Source: an uncultured Lachnospiraceae bacterium
GTDB lineage: Bacteria > Bacillota > Clostridia > Lachnospirales > Lachnospiraceae
Direction: 5' to 3'
Assembly (NCBI GenBank): GCA_947576945.1
Contig: CANPTH010000008.1
Span: 29,147-93,146, forward strand
DNA length: 64,000 nt
In this document: piece after piece, positions 31,669-40,917 of the stretch
How the letters are laid out: each line of letters begins with the position of its first letter
How positions within the stretch are numbered: the first letter of the stretch is position 1
Program-made: the position numbers and the translations under genes
The notes under the pieces: model-generated
What the model saw: only the letters and a program-made list of their open reading frames with translations
Told to the model about the DNA's origin: nothing
Database searches by the model: none

Positions 31669-32160
31669 ATGCATATCATATTACATCAGCCGGAGATTCC
31701 GGCAAATACGGGGAATATCGGCCGTACCTGTGCAGCAACAGGTACGAGCCTTCACCTCATTGAACCGCTGGGATTTCGGTTGGATGAGAAGTCGATCAGG
31801 CGGGCCGGCATGGATTACTGGGAACATCTGGATGTCACCCGCTATATGAATTACGAAGAATTTAAGCGGATGCATCCGCAGGCCAGAATCTGGATGGCGA
31901 CAACCAAAGCCAGACAGGTCTATTCGGACGTTGCTTTTGCGCCGGATGACTTTATCATGTTCGGCAAGGAGAGCGCCGGCATTCCGGAGGAAATTCTGGT
32001 GGAGAACGAGGAGATGTGCATCCGGATTCCCATGCTGGAGCAGATCAGGTCGTTGAACCTCTCCAATTCTGCGGCCATTGTGCTGTATGAGGCGCTGCGG
32101 CAGAACCGCTTTCGGGAGATGCAGACGCAGGGGGAGCTGCACCGGCTGCAGTGGAGCTAA
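31669..32160 (+). CDS. trmL: tRNA (cytidine/uridine-2'-O-)-methyltransferase
   Basis: A 163-residue SPOUT enzyme of the usual TrmL length. The knot motifs are clear: PEIPANTGNIGRTCAATG, FGKESAGIPEEIL and IRIPMLEQIRSLNLSNSAAIVLYEALRQ. It methylates the wobble ribose of a tRNA-Leu. It lies 2 bases after the aminotransferase and overlaps the convergent YesN gene by 4 bases. Confidence 0.93.
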   Translation: MHIILHQPEIPANTGNIGRTCAATGTSLHLIEPLGFRLDEKSIRRAGMDYWEHLDVTRYMNYEEFKRMHPQARIWMATTKARQVYSDVAFAPDDFIMFGKESAGIPEEILVENEEMCIRIPMLEQIRSLNLSNSAAIVLYEALRQNRFREMQTQGELHRLQWS

Positions 32161-33794
32161 AATTCCTTCGGAGTGACGCCGTAATATTTCTTGAATACGG
32201 TATTAAAATGTTTTACGGATACAAATCCGGTCTGTTCTGCCACGGTGTAAACCCGGATATTCGGGTTTTGCCGCAGCAGTCTGGCAGCCTGCTCCATTCT
32301 GATGCGGAGCAGGTATTTCGTGTAGGATTCCTTTAACGTCTTATGAAATAGATCGCTTAGATAGCTGCTGTTTATCCCGCAGTATGCGGCCACATCGGAG
32401 AGGGAAATATTTTCCTGATAGTGCGACAGGATATATTCTTTGGCCTTTGTGACGATCTCACCCGGTTCTGCGGCAGGCGCTTTGGAAGAGGGAATGAGTG
32501 TGCAGATGGTATTGGACAGCAGCAGGGTACAGGCGGCCTCGTCCGGCATCCCTGAGGGCAGGTGGAGGTCGATCTGATGGAAAAGCTCTGTATATGCGCT
32601 CCTGCGATAAGCAGGATTTATTTTTGCGCGCTTGCAGATGATCTGGATCAGGTAGGAGCCAAGGCGCAGTAAGGCGGCAAAATTTTCCTGGGCAGGACAG
32701 TCCCGGTTCTGGTCTATTGAAGAAGAACCGGTGGATAAGCCCGGGGATGTATGAAAAAAGAGAGAGAGCATTTTGCCGATATCCAGATATATCCTGTCCG
32801 GAGAGCCTGTGAGGTAATCGGTATAGAACTGTTCTTCCAGAGCGTGCATGGACCTGATAAAATCATCGTAGCCGGCGGTATCAAAGGAAAGATAAAGGGT
32901 ACCGCTTCTGAGCAGGGAAAGAGGCGCCATGTGGTTGACTTCCTGCAGGGCATAAGGAAGCTCCATGATATCCTTTACGCACGGGCTTCCGTAGACAAGG
33001 TTTTTGGGCATATTTTCGGCAGAGGTTCTTCGGCACAGCTCCTTATGAAGTTCATGGATGTTCTGTGTAAGGGCCGGGAGATCGGAAGCTGTCAGCAGGA
33101 TATAAGTAGCTCCGTCGGTATTATAAAGCGTCGTATAGCCGAAGTCTGCGCAGATGTCCTGCAGAAGCTGGTTCAGGCGCAGATGATCTGTTGTCACATC
33201 AAATGCCGTGCGGTTCTTTAACAGCAGTTCAAGGGTATCCGGCAGGCATTTCAACAGTATATGGTGGCTGGACGGACAGTAGAGTCCGCAGGATTCCAGT
33301 CTTTGGAAAAGGTCATAGGTCAGAGCGGTATTGCCTTCCAGAATAGAGCTGAAGAGGGCTTTTTTCAGTTCCTGTTCTGTGGAAACGGACTCACCGGAGA
33401 GGAACGCGGAGGCCGGCTGTTTCTCCAGACGCCTGGCGATAGACTCCAGCAGGAGGATCAGATTCTGGTCAACAAGGGGCTTCAACAGATAATCAGTCAC
33501 CCGGTACTGAATGGCAGATCGGGCATACTCGAAATCATTATAGCCGGATATGATAATGACAATGATGTCCGGGAAATTATCGGCAATATATTTAGCAAGA
33601 CTTAAGCCATCTACTTCCGGCATCTTAATATCGGTAATGACTACCTCAAAGTGCTGCTTCTTTAACAGTTCGATCGCTTCCAATCCGTCTTTGGCGATAC
33701 CGTTCACCTGGAATTTGTCAGTGAAGGAAGGAATACTGTTGGCAAGGTAGGTGCGCATCAGTTTTTCGTCATCGACAACTAATATATGGTACAT
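32157..33794 (-). CDS. YesN-type response regulator (AraC output)
   Basis: A 545-residue regulator: receiver domain (1-120, D54 in VVITDIKMPEVDG and K in YLLKPL), a long central region, and a C-terminal AraC double HTH (about 440-545: NISLSDVAAYCGINSSYLSDLFHKTLKESYTKYLLRIRMEQAARLLRQN, YTVAEQTGFVSVKHFNTVFKKYYGVTPKEF). It is the partner of the YesM kinase encoded just upstream and should activate the divergent sugar operon at 36 kb. ATG 33794 has GGAGGTTA ahead. The reading frame extends to 33866 without a domain. Confidence 0.92.
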   Translation of the reverse strand: MYHILVVDDEKLMRTYLANSIPSFTDKFQVNGIAKDGLEAIELLKKQHFEVVITDIKMPEVDGLSLAKYIADNFPDIIVIIISGYNDFEYARSAIQYRVTDYLLKPLVDQNLILLLESIARRLEKQPASAFLSGESVSTEQELKKALFSSILEGNTALTYDLFQRLESCGLYCPSSHHILLKCLPDTLELLLKNRTAFDVTTDHLRLNQLLQDICADFGYTTLYNTDGATYILLTASDLPALTQNIHELHKELCRRTSAENMPKNLVYGSPCVKDIMELPYALQEVNHMAPLSLLRSGTLYLSFDTAGYDDFIRSMHALEEQFYTDYLTGSPDRIYLDIGKMLSLFFHTSPGLSTGSSSIDQNRDCPAQENFAALLRLGSYLIQIICKRAKINPAYRRSAYTELFHQIDLHLPSGMPDEAACTLLLSNTICTLIPSSKAPAAEPGEIVTKAKEYILSHYQENISLSDVAAYCGINSSYLSDLFHKTLKESYTKYLLRIRMEQAARLLRQNPNIRVYTVAEQTGFVSVKHFNTVFKKYYGVTPKEF

Positions 33795-33798
33795 AGTC

Positions 33799-35634
33799 TT
33801 AACCTCCAATCTGTTTATCGGGAATGTGCAGGATAACGGTGGTTCCTCTGCCACAGTCAGAAGCAATGTTGATCCGGGTGTCTTCTCCGAATTTCAACAG
33901 CAGCCTTTTACAGATGTTGATCAGGCCGATGCTGCCCTGTGGTGGGGTGGAATCTTCGGCATTGTGTCTGTCATGGGCAGGATTTTTCGGCAGCGCGCTT
34001 ACCGTACAGATCTGTTCGTTGATCTGTCGGAGCTTTTCGGGCAGAATGCCCGGGCCGTTATCGGTTACCTGAATCAGATATCCTGCGGATTCCGGACGGG
34101 CCAGAATCTCAATATGAGCGGCATTTCTGGACTTCTCGCAGCCATGTTTTATGGCATTCTCAACAAGGGGCTGTACGGAAAGAGAAGGGATCTGACAGTG
34201 GTACAGCGTCGGGTCGATTTCCATATGATAGGTCAGTTTGTCCTCATAGCGCAGCTGCATGATGGAGAGATAGTCCAGGCAGATCTGTATTTCGTTTTGC
34301 AGAGAGATTTCTTTGTCAACATTCATGATACCGCCCAGATAGGAGGAAAAAGCCTCGATGGCGCGGACAGCGCTTTGGCTTTCACCACATTTGACAAGCA
34401 GGCTTATGGTATTTAAAGTGTTGTACATAAAATGCGGTTTAATCTGACTGCAAAGGGCGTTGTATTGGGATTCTTTGTATAGATACCGGGTCTCGTAAAC
34501 CTCCTTGACCAGCTGGGTATTTTTGAGGACGAACCGGCGCAGATTATTGACCATCCGGTTAAAGGACAGGGTCAGATAACCGATTTCGTCCTGTGTCTGT
34601 ACGGGCGCCTGCACAGACAGGTCTCCATCTTCCACCTTGCGCATCAGCTGTACGATGGTGGTGAGCGGGGATAGAAATCTTCTGATAAAAAAGGTAAAAA
34701 ATGCAATGGATACCATCACGCAGGCCGTGGTCAGCAGTATGGTTTTCTGCATATTTTCCCGCATCGGTTTCATGAGTTCCCCGTAAGAGTTCAGGGCAAT
34801 GATCTTAAGTCCCGAAGAGGCGATGGTGTAATGATTCCAAATATATTTCTCACCGTCGGAATCTGTGAAAAAATGTCCGTTTCCGGCCATTTTGGAGGGC
34901 GTCAGAAAGGACAGGAAATCGGGGCTGATCTGTTCGCTTGTCTGATATATGATCTGGTTTTCGTCGTTGGTGATGATGAGTGCACCGCCCTTTTCCAGTT
35001 CTACGCGGTCGCAGATTTTGCGAATGCCCGAATAATCGGCATCTACTTTAATGACGCCGAGTATCTGTGTGTTATCCTTCTTGCTGCGAATTGGCCTGAC
35101 CACGGAAAAGACGGGTATTTTCCTGCTGCCGAAGGCCTTTTCCAGATGCGGCGGAATATAGATCGGCTTTGTCTGGGACAGAGCCTGTCGATACCAGTCG
35201 CTTTCCTGATAACGCTCGAAATCTTCCATTTCATAAGGTGTCCGGGTATAGGAATAGATATTCTTATCATTCATGATATAGACCCGCAGGATTTCATCGC
35301 GGGGCAGCGTCATGGCGGAAGCAAGAAAATCACCGATTGTTCTGCTGACGGACAGCTGTTCTTCCGGAGAGCGTGGGGACAGTTCAAGGCTGTGCAATAC
35401 GTCGTCATCGTAATAGGGAGCCAATGTCAGACGGTTCAATTCATTGAGATAGACGTTAATGTTGGAACCGGTCTGCTCAATGATCTGCTGGGTCTGGGCG
35501 ATCGTCTGTCCGGTTACCTGCCTGGAATACCGCTGGTAATTCAGGTAAGAGACAGCGGATATTGCGGCTATATGAAAAAGGCATATCATAGCGACAAGTT
35601 TTGTTGTGAATGTTAAATGTATATTTCTTTTCAT
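33799..35634 (-). CDS. YesM-type sensor histidine kinase
   Basis: A 611-residue kinase. Membrane helix near 10-30, an outer sensor region (about 35-290, Cache-like), a second helix (about 295-320), HAMP (about 320-375), then His_kinase with the phospho-histidine in ALCSQIKPHFMYNTLNTISLL and an HATPase domain (LSVQPLVENAIKHG, DNGPGILPE). Such kinases sense sugars through a binding protein or directly and control CUT1 importers. Its neighbour across the intergenic region is such an importer. ATG 35634 follows AGGAGA. Confidence 0.92.
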   Translation of the reverse strand: MKRNIHLTFTTKLVAMICLFHIAAISAVSYLNYQRYSRQVTGQTIAQTQQIIEQTGSNINVYLNELNRLTLAPYYDDDVLHSLELSPRSPEEQLSVSRTIGDFLASAMTLPRDEILRVYIMNDKNIYSYTRTPYEMEDFERYQESDWYRQALSQTKPIYIPPHLEKAFGSRKIPVFSVVRPIRSKKDNTQILGVIKVDADYSGIRKICDRVELEKGGALIITNDENQIIYQTSEQISPDFLSFLTPSKMAGNGHFFTDSDGEKYIWNHYTIASSGLKIIALNSYGELMKPMRENMQKTILLTTACVMVSIAFFTFFIRRFLSPLTTIVQLMRKVEDGDLSVQAPVQTQDEIGYLTLSFNRMVNNLRRFVLKNTQLVKEVYETRYLYKESQYNALCSQIKPHFMYNTLNTISLLVKCGESQSAVRAIEAFSSYLGGIMNVDKEISLQNEIQICLDYLSIMQLRYEDKLTYHMEIDPTLYHCQIPSLSVQPLVENAIKHGCEKSRNAAHIEILARPESAGYLIQVTDNGPGILPEKLRQINEQICTVSALPKNPAHDRHNAEDSTPPQGSIGLINICKRLLLKFGEDTRINIASDCGRGTTVILHIPDKQIGG

Positions 35635-35810
35635 GGACAGTCTCCTTGTAATCATTATTGAACAGCCGTAGAAAAATAGCAAGCATTAGATGATATATAC
35701 AAAAAACTGAAACTATCATCCAAAATATATGGTATTTTATACAAACAGGATAGATGCTAAGATGAAAATGCACAATAAAAAGACAGTTTTTGATTTTACA
35801 TGGAAAGAAG

Positions 35811-35945
35811 GTTGAAAAATCACACTGATGTGCTGATTTTTCAACTGCGAGTTTGTGCCGGAGCCACAAACTCGAAATTGCAGAGCCAAATTTGAAATTT
35901 GGCTCGCAGCCTCCGCAAAAAAACTGCTTCGGCATGGAGGTAAAA
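35811..35945 (+). repeat. Dispersed structured 5'-UTR element, copy C
   Basis: The most complete copy. P0: GTTGAAAAATCA (35811-35822) with TGATTTTTCAAC (35834-35845). P1: CGAGTTTGTG (35848-35857) with CACAAACTCG (35865-35874). P2: GAGCCAAATTT (35883-35893) with AAATTTGGCTC (35895-35905). The tail TGCTTCGGCATGGAGG (35925-35940) ends in a ribosome site. The P1 loop can pair with GCTTCGGCA. Confidence 0.8.
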
Positions 35946-35969
35946 ATGATTCAGAGCGACTGTCAGTAA
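35946..35969 (+). CDS. Possible leader peptide MIQSDCQ
   Basis: The ribosome site at the end of repeat copy C is followed at the right distance by ATG and six more codons (MIQSDCQ) then TAA. It ends 18 bases before the lipoprotein start, which has its own site (AAGAAGGAGG). It may be a real leader peptide or a chance result of the repeat supplying a start. Confidence 0.35.
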   Translation: MIQSDCQ

Positions 35970-35987
35970 GAAGGAGGATATAAGAAT

Positions 35988-37397
35988 ATGAAGAGAAGAA
36001 AAGCAGCAGCGTTATTTATGGCTTTGGCCATGGCGACAGGTACACTTGCAGGATGCGGCGGTGCGGGAAACCAGCCGGCAGCAGAAAGTAAAGTAAGTGA
36101 ACCGGTTGAAGAGACTGCCGGGGCGGAAGAAACGGATGATACACAAAAGGAGTCGGAGACCGGCCAGGCGGACAGCGGCGAGAAAGTGAATATCAAATTA
36201 TTTACAGGGAAGATAGAGACCATTGACGTGATGAACGAGATCATTGAATCGTTTAATAAATCCCAGGACCGGATCACGGTAGAACAGGAGTATCAGAAAG
36301 ACGCCAGCAATATCATTAAGATCAAGTTTGCGTCTGACGAGGTGCCGGATATTATGACGACCTATGAGCAGGGGTTTGTGGATGAAGGGAAATACATGGA
36401 TATTTCAGACCAGAATGAGTGGTGGGACCGTATGTCACCGGATATGAAAGCAGCGTGCACAGATGTGAAGACAGGAAAGACTTACCGCGTATGCACCAAT
36501 ATGACGATGGCGGGATTCTTTTATAATAAAGAGATATTTAATGAGCTGGGGATTGAGGAATTTCCCGGAGAGTGGAATGAATTTGTGGCAATGCTCGAAA
36601 AGATCAGGACCGAGAAGCCGGATGTGGTTCCGTGGTTCATTTTCGGAAGCGAAGCCTGGCATTTAGGACATCTGATCGAGTTTATCCCGCATGGCTATGT
36701 GAAATCAAATCTGGGTACGATCGAAGCAAAGAAAGCGATGCTGGAGAATGATCAGGAGGCATTGAAGTTTGCGGACAGCGATGGACCGATGGCTGTTTTT
36801 GCCGGAAATATGAAGGAATTGCAGGATAAGGGACTGATCAATGAGGATATTCTGACGGCTACCAACGATAACTGTGTACAGGATTTTGTCAGTGGGAGAA
36901 CGGCTATGTTCAGCAACGGCATGTGGGCAATTTCCAGTGTGCTGGAGGCTTCTCCGGAAATGGAAGATAAAATTGGATTCGCACCGTATCCGGCATATAT
37001 GCAGGGTTCATCTCCGGTGGTGTTAAGTGCGGAAGACTCCGGGTATTCGATTTCTGCAACTACAGAACACAAGGAGGCATGTATCGAATTCATGAACTTC
37101 CTGTTCCTGCCGGAGAACCAGCAGAAATATTGTGAAGTGGCAAAAGCGCCGAGCGCCTTTAAGGATGTGACTGCCAAATGGGCACCGGAGGCTGTTGTGA
37201 GTGAGGTTTCCGCGGCTTTGGACGGTGCGGTCAATATCGGTTTTACCAATGAAAAACCGGCCGGTTTTTCCGGGGATGACGCTGGAAGGATGCTGCAGGG
37301 CCTGTTTGCCGGTCAGTATACGCCGGAGCAGTTTGCGGAAGCCTATACGGACGCGTGGAATGACGGAATGGGCAGTGCTGGAGACGAAGAACAGTAA
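35988..37397 (+). CDS. Sugar ABC transporter solute-binding lipoprotein (CUT1)
   Basis: A 469-residue family 1 binding protein. The signal peptide ends in a lipobox with lipidated C23 (GTLAGC), followed by a linker rich in E, T and S (25-65) and the binding domain (VNIKLFTGKIETIDVMNEIIESFNKSQDRITVEQEYQ, FSNGMWAISSVLEASPEMEDKIGFAPYP). It captures an oligosaccharide for the two permeases encoded next. The link to GH66 suggests isomalto- or dextran-derived sugars. No ATPase is encoded here; a shared MsmX-like ATPase elsewhere is typical of CUT1. Confidence 0.92.
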   Translation: MKRRKAAALFMALAMATGTLAGCGGAGNQPAAESKVSEPVEETAGAEETDDTQKESETGQADSGEKVNIKLFTGKIETIDVMNEIIESFNKSQDRITVEQEYQKDASNIIKIKFASDEVPDIMTTYEQGFVDEGKYMDISDQNEWWDRMSPDMKAACTDVKTGKTYRVCTNMTMAGFFYNKEIFNELGIEEFPGEWNEFVAMLEKIRTEKPDVVPWFIFGSEAWHLGHLIEFIPHGYVKSNLGTIEAKKAMLENDQEALKFADSDGPMAVFAGNMKELQDKGLINEDILTATNDNCVQDFVSGRTAMFSNGMWAISSVLEASPEMEDKIGFAPYPAYMQGSSPVVLSAEDSGYSISATTEHKEACIEFMNFLFLPENQQKYCEVAKAPSAFKDVTAKWAPEAVVSEVSAALDGAVNIGFTNEKPAGFSGDDAGRMLQGLFAGQYTPEQFAEAYTDAWNDGMGSAGDEEQ

Positions 37398-37417
37398 ACT
37401 CCGGAAAGGATGGAGAC

Positions 37418-38287
37418 ATGAAAAGCCGAAAGATCGGGTTACATCAATTTATGGCGGTTCCGGCCTTTGCGCTGTACGCGGTGTTTTTTATCTACCCGCT
37501 TTTGAAGGGAATCGGCCTGTGCTTTACCGACTGGGACGGGATCAAAGCCGCACATTTTGTCGGACTCCGGAACTTTATTGATTTTTTTCATGACCAAAGG
37601 GCATTGTCGGACATCAGGACAACCGTTTTGTTTACGCTCGGAAGTGCCCCACTGTTAAATATAGTGGGGCTCGTCTATGCCCTTTTGATGAATTCGGAAT
37701 TCAGAGGGAAATCGATCGCCCGCATGTGCATCTATATGCCGGCCATTATCAGTCCCCTGATTATGGGGTATATATGGTATTTTCTGCTGCAGCCGGGCAG
37801 AGGATTCCTATATCATTTCTTTGATGGACTGGGGCATCCGGAATGGTTTGGTAATTGGATGGGGAATTATAAAAGCGCCCTGTTGGTGATCGTTCTGGTA
37901 AACGTCTGGCAGTATGCCGGGATGACTATGGTAATCTATCTGGCAGGACTGCAGGGTATTTCCAGAGACTTATATGAGGCAGCCAGAATAGACGGGGCGC
38001 GTTGGGTGGACGGTTTCCTGCATGTGACTCTGCCATTGCTTGGTCCGTCGATCAGGATCAATGTCATCACAAATATCATCGGCTCACTGTCTGTATTTGA
38101 TATTGTGATGTCCCTTACCGGCGGAGGTCCGGGGTATCAGACAGAAACGTTGAGTATTTATATCATGCGTATGTGTTATGGAAGCAAGACGGGATATTCG
38201 GTTGCAGTAGCGATCATTCTGTTTCTGATCGTGCTGATACCGGTAGCGGCATCCTCGTGGCTGATGAGAAAGAAGGAAGAAGATTAA
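37418..38287 (+). CDS. CUT1 sugar permease 1
   Basis: A 289-residue permease of the MalF type with about six membrane helices. The cytoplasmic EAA loop reads DLYEAARIDGARWVDGFLHVTLPLLGPS (about 195-222), the docking site for the ATPase. The TGGGPGYQTETLSIYIMRMCYG motif is typical of the sugar group. It follows the binding protein by 20 bases and is followed by its partner. Confidence 0.92.
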   Translation: MKSRKIGLHQFMAVPAFALYAVFFIYPLLKGIGLCFTDWDGIKAAHFVGLRNFIDFFHDQRALSDIRTTVLFTLGSAPLLNIVGLVYALLMNSEFRGKSIARMCIYMPAIISPLIMGYIWYFLLQPGRGFLYHFFDGLGHPEWFGNWMGNYKSALLVIVLVNVWQYAGMTMVIYLAGLQGISRDLYEAARIDGARWVDGFLHVTLPLLGPSIRINVITNIIGSLSVFDIVMSLTGGGPGYQTETLSIYIMRMCYGSKTGYSVAVAIILFLIVLIPVAASSWLMRKKEED

Positions 38288-38339
38288 GAAGAAAAGAATC
38301 TGGTGCATGACGTTCCGGATCATGAATGAAGGGAAAGGA

Positions 38340-39176
38340 ATGGATATCGAGATGAAAAAAATACTCTGTGGTTTACGGTATCTTATAATTATTATGATCA
38401 GTCTGTTGTGTCTGGCGCCTTTTGGAATCCTCCTGATTCTGGCTTTAAATACGCCCCGGCGTAATTTTTATGAAGGTAATATGTTTGTTCCGGATTTTTA
38501 TTTCCAGAATTTCCCGGACGGATGGAAACAGTCCCAGATCGGACACGCAATGCTGAATTCGGGTTTGATTACGGCAGGGGCGATCCTGTTGATCGTAATT
38601 TTGGGTGCGATGGCCGGCTATGCTGTCGCCCGTTGTAAAAATAAATTTAACCAGACGGTTTATCTGATATTCCTTTGTTGTATGATGGTGCCGGGCATTA
38701 TCAATACGGTGCCGCTTTATGGGCTGATGATCAGGCTGCACGCCGTAAACACTTTGTGGGGGATGACATGCGTGTGCGCTACGCTGGCGATTCCGCAGGC
38801 CGTCTTTGTATTTACCGGATTTATCAGGGCACTGCCAATGGAGTTGGAGGAGGCGGCTGTAATTGACGGATGCAGCCAGATGCAGGTGTTCTGGAAGATC
38901 ATTCTTCCGCTGTTAAAGCCCTCTGTGTCGGCGGTGGTAATCCTGAACGGTTTCGGGATCTGGAACAATTATGCACAGGCTGCTTTTTTCTTACAGGACC
39001 GGGCGAAACATAATGTGCCGCAGGCGTTGTCCATTTATTTCCAGCAGTTTGCGGGGGCCAGATGGAATATCATGGCGGCAACGGCCGTGATCGCGATCGT
39101 GCCGGTAGTCATAGTCTTTCTGCTCTTCCAGAAGAATCTGATGAGGGGACTGACGGACGGCGCCTTAAAGGGATAG
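38340..39176 (+). CDS. CUT1 sugar permease 2
   Basis: A permease of the MalG type, about 278 residues. Helices start near residue 8 (YLIIIMISLLCLAPFGILLIL) and the EAA loop is LEEAAVIDGCSQMQVFWKIILPLLKPSV. It forms the channel with permease 1. The start is uncertain: ATG 38340 has AAGGG upstream; ATG 38307 or 38352 are possible. No terminator separates it from the GH66 gene. Confidence 0.9.
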   Translation: MDIEMKKILCGLRYLIIIMISLLCLAPFGILLILALNTPRRNFYEGNMFVPDFYFQNFPDGWKQSQIGHAMLNSGLITAGAILLIVILGAMAGYAVARCKNKFNQTVYLIFLCCMMVPGIINTVPLYGLMIRLHAVNTLWGMTCVCATLAIPQAVFVFTGFIRALPMELEEAAVIDGCSQMQVFWKIILPLLKPSVSAVVILNGFGIWNNYAQAAFFLQDRAKHNVPQALSIYFQQFAGARWNIMAATAVIAIVPVVIVFLLFQKNLMRGLTDGALKG

Positions 39177-39193
39177 TACCCTCACTGAGGGTA
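39177..39193 (+). other. 17-bp palindrome before the GH66 gene
   Basis: TACCCTCACTGAGGGTA is a perfect dyad of two 8-bp arms around a C. Its second half, TCACTGAGGGTA, is identical to the box before galK and galT. It spans the end of the permease gene (stop 39176) and the GH66 leader. An operator or an RNA hairpin is possible. Confidence 0.55.
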
Positions 39194-39238
39194 AAGACAG
39201 AAAAGTTAGAAAACATAGAAAACGGAGGATGGAAGCGT

Positions 39239-40912
39239 ATGGATTTTTATCCGCGAAAAGCGCAGTATCTGACAGGAGAAGAAGTGTGGCTATGTCTGGA
39301 AGCGGCGGATGTTTGTGAGGCACAGCGCTATGACCGGGTGGCGCTCGTGGTTTACTGGCTGGAAACCAAAATCCGTATCGTGGAGATAGACAGGCTGCAG
39401 CAGACGACAGAGATATGCGCAGGCAGCTATGACTCCTTTTTTGCGGGATATGGGGTACGGGCGGTGCTGTATGGGAAAGAAAAGCCACTTATACTGGAGA
39501 CGGCTTTTGACGTATGCCGGAAGCCGGAATATTCCCTGCGGTATGGGTTTGTCAGCGATTTTGCAAAAAAAGATATGGTAAACGGAGCCATGGAGCAGCT
39601 GCGAAAATACCATATCAATATGGTACAGTTTTATGACTGGTCCTATCGGCATGATAATCTTGTAGCAGAGCAGGATGATTATGAGGATATGATGGGTAAA
39701 AAGATTCACAGGGATACCGTGAGGGAGAAAATTGTGCAGGCAAAGCGATATGGAATGAAACCGATTGCCTACGGGGCAGTCTATGCCGCCTCGAAAGAGT
39801 TTTATGAGCAGCACAGGGACTGGGCCTTTTATAATGGGAACGGAGATGTGTTCTGCTTTATTGACAGGTTCTATATCATGAATATACAAAAAGGTTCGCC
39901 GTGGAGAAGTCATCTGGCCGCTCAGTATCAGAACGCTTTGGAGAAGATGGGTTTTGCTGGGATCCACATGGATACCTATGGGTTTCCAAAGACTGCTTTT
40001 TCCAGGTTGGAGGGTAGGTTTGAAAGGGTGGCATTGCAGAAAGAGTTTGGCAGTCTGATCGATGAGGTCTCTGCGGCCCTTGCGGAAACAGGGCAGGAGC
40101 CTTTTCTTATTTTCAATAATGTAGGAAACTGGCCCGTATCGGAGACGGCATGTCATAATGTGAAAGCAGTCTATATAGAGGTATGGCCGCCCTATGAGCG
40201 CTATTTTCATATAAAACAGCTGATTTTGGAAACGAGACGTCTGGTACAGGACAGGAAGCCGGTCATCCTGGCGGCGTATCTGGAACCGTTTCGCAAAGAG
40301 GACGGTCTTCTGGCGGCTTATGCTGCGCGGATCTTGATGGCAGTCATTGTTTCCAATGGCGCTTATCACCTTTTGCTGGGGGAGAACAATGCTGCTTTGA
40401 CTCAGGGATATTATGGGGATTACAGCCTGATGGGAGAAGAGACGGCGGCGGTGATGCGCAGATATTATGATTTCATGCTGCGTTATCTTAATCTTTTCTA
40501 TGATCCGGAAATGGCTGATGTAACCATGACGCATATGGGATGGGATAATTATGAATATCAATGCGGGACGGAAGCTGGGACAGCCTGTTGGAGCGCCTAT
40601 GGGGAAAGCGGGAAGCTGTGGATCACGATACGGGAAAGCACAGGATGCAAACTGCTTATATTTATCAATCTATGCGGCTGCTCGGAAGATTACTGGAATA
40701 AAGGAAAAGAAAAACCGCCGATACAGAAGGACATTCTCTGTACAGTGGCGGTGGATGGAGATATAGAAGGGATTTATTGTGCCAGTCCCGACCTGCCGGA
40801 CAGTACAGGCCAGGAACTGCCATATGAATCTGTGACGAATGAGAAAGGAAAATTTGTGCGGTTTACACTGCCGAAAGTGGAAGTATGGACAATCGTGTAT
40901 CTCAGGTGCTGA
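39239..40912 (+). CDS. Glycoside hydrolase family 66-like enzyme
   Basis: A 557-residue protein with the GH66 (dextranase / cycloisomaltooligosaccharide glucanotransferase) pattern: NMVQFYDWSYRHDN, KPIAYGAVYAA, the nucleophile candidate D245 in GIHMDTYG and the acid/base candidate E314 in VYIEVWPP. It has no signal peptide, so it acts inside the cell on sugars taken up by the adjacent importer, probably isomaltooligosaccharides or cyclic dextrans. Secreted GH66 enzymes are the better-known type; a cytoplasmic one is less common. I chose ATG 39239, with GGAGG upstream; the open frame extends back to 39062. Confidence 0.82.
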   Translation: MDFYPRKAQYLTGEEVWLCLEAADVCEAQRYDRVALVVYWLETKIRIVEIDRLQQTTEICAGSYDSFFAGYGVRAVLYGKEKPLILETAFDVCRKPEYSLRYGFVSDFAKKDMVNGAMEQLRKYHINMVQFYDWSYRHDNLVAEQDDYEDMMGKKIHRDTVREKIVQAKRYGMKPIAYGAVYAASKEFYEQHRDWAFYNGNGDVFCFIDRFYIMNIQKGSPWRSHLAAQYQNALEKMGFAGIHMDTYGFPKTAFSRLEGRFERVALQKEFGSLIDEVSAALAETGQEPFLIFNNVGNWPVSETACHNVKAVYIEVWPPYERYFHIKQLILETRRLVQDRKPVILAAYLEPFRKEDGLLAAYAARILMAVIVSNGAYHLLLGENNAALTQGYYGDYSLMGEETAAVMRRYYDFMLRYLNLFYDPEMADVTMTHMGWDNYEYQCGTEAGTACWSAYGESGKLWITIRESTGCKLLIFINLCGCSEDYWNKGKEKPPIQKDILCTVAVDGDIEGIYCASPDLPDSTGQELPYESVTNEKGKFVRFTLPKVEVWTIVYLRC

Positions 40913-40917
40913 ATTGC

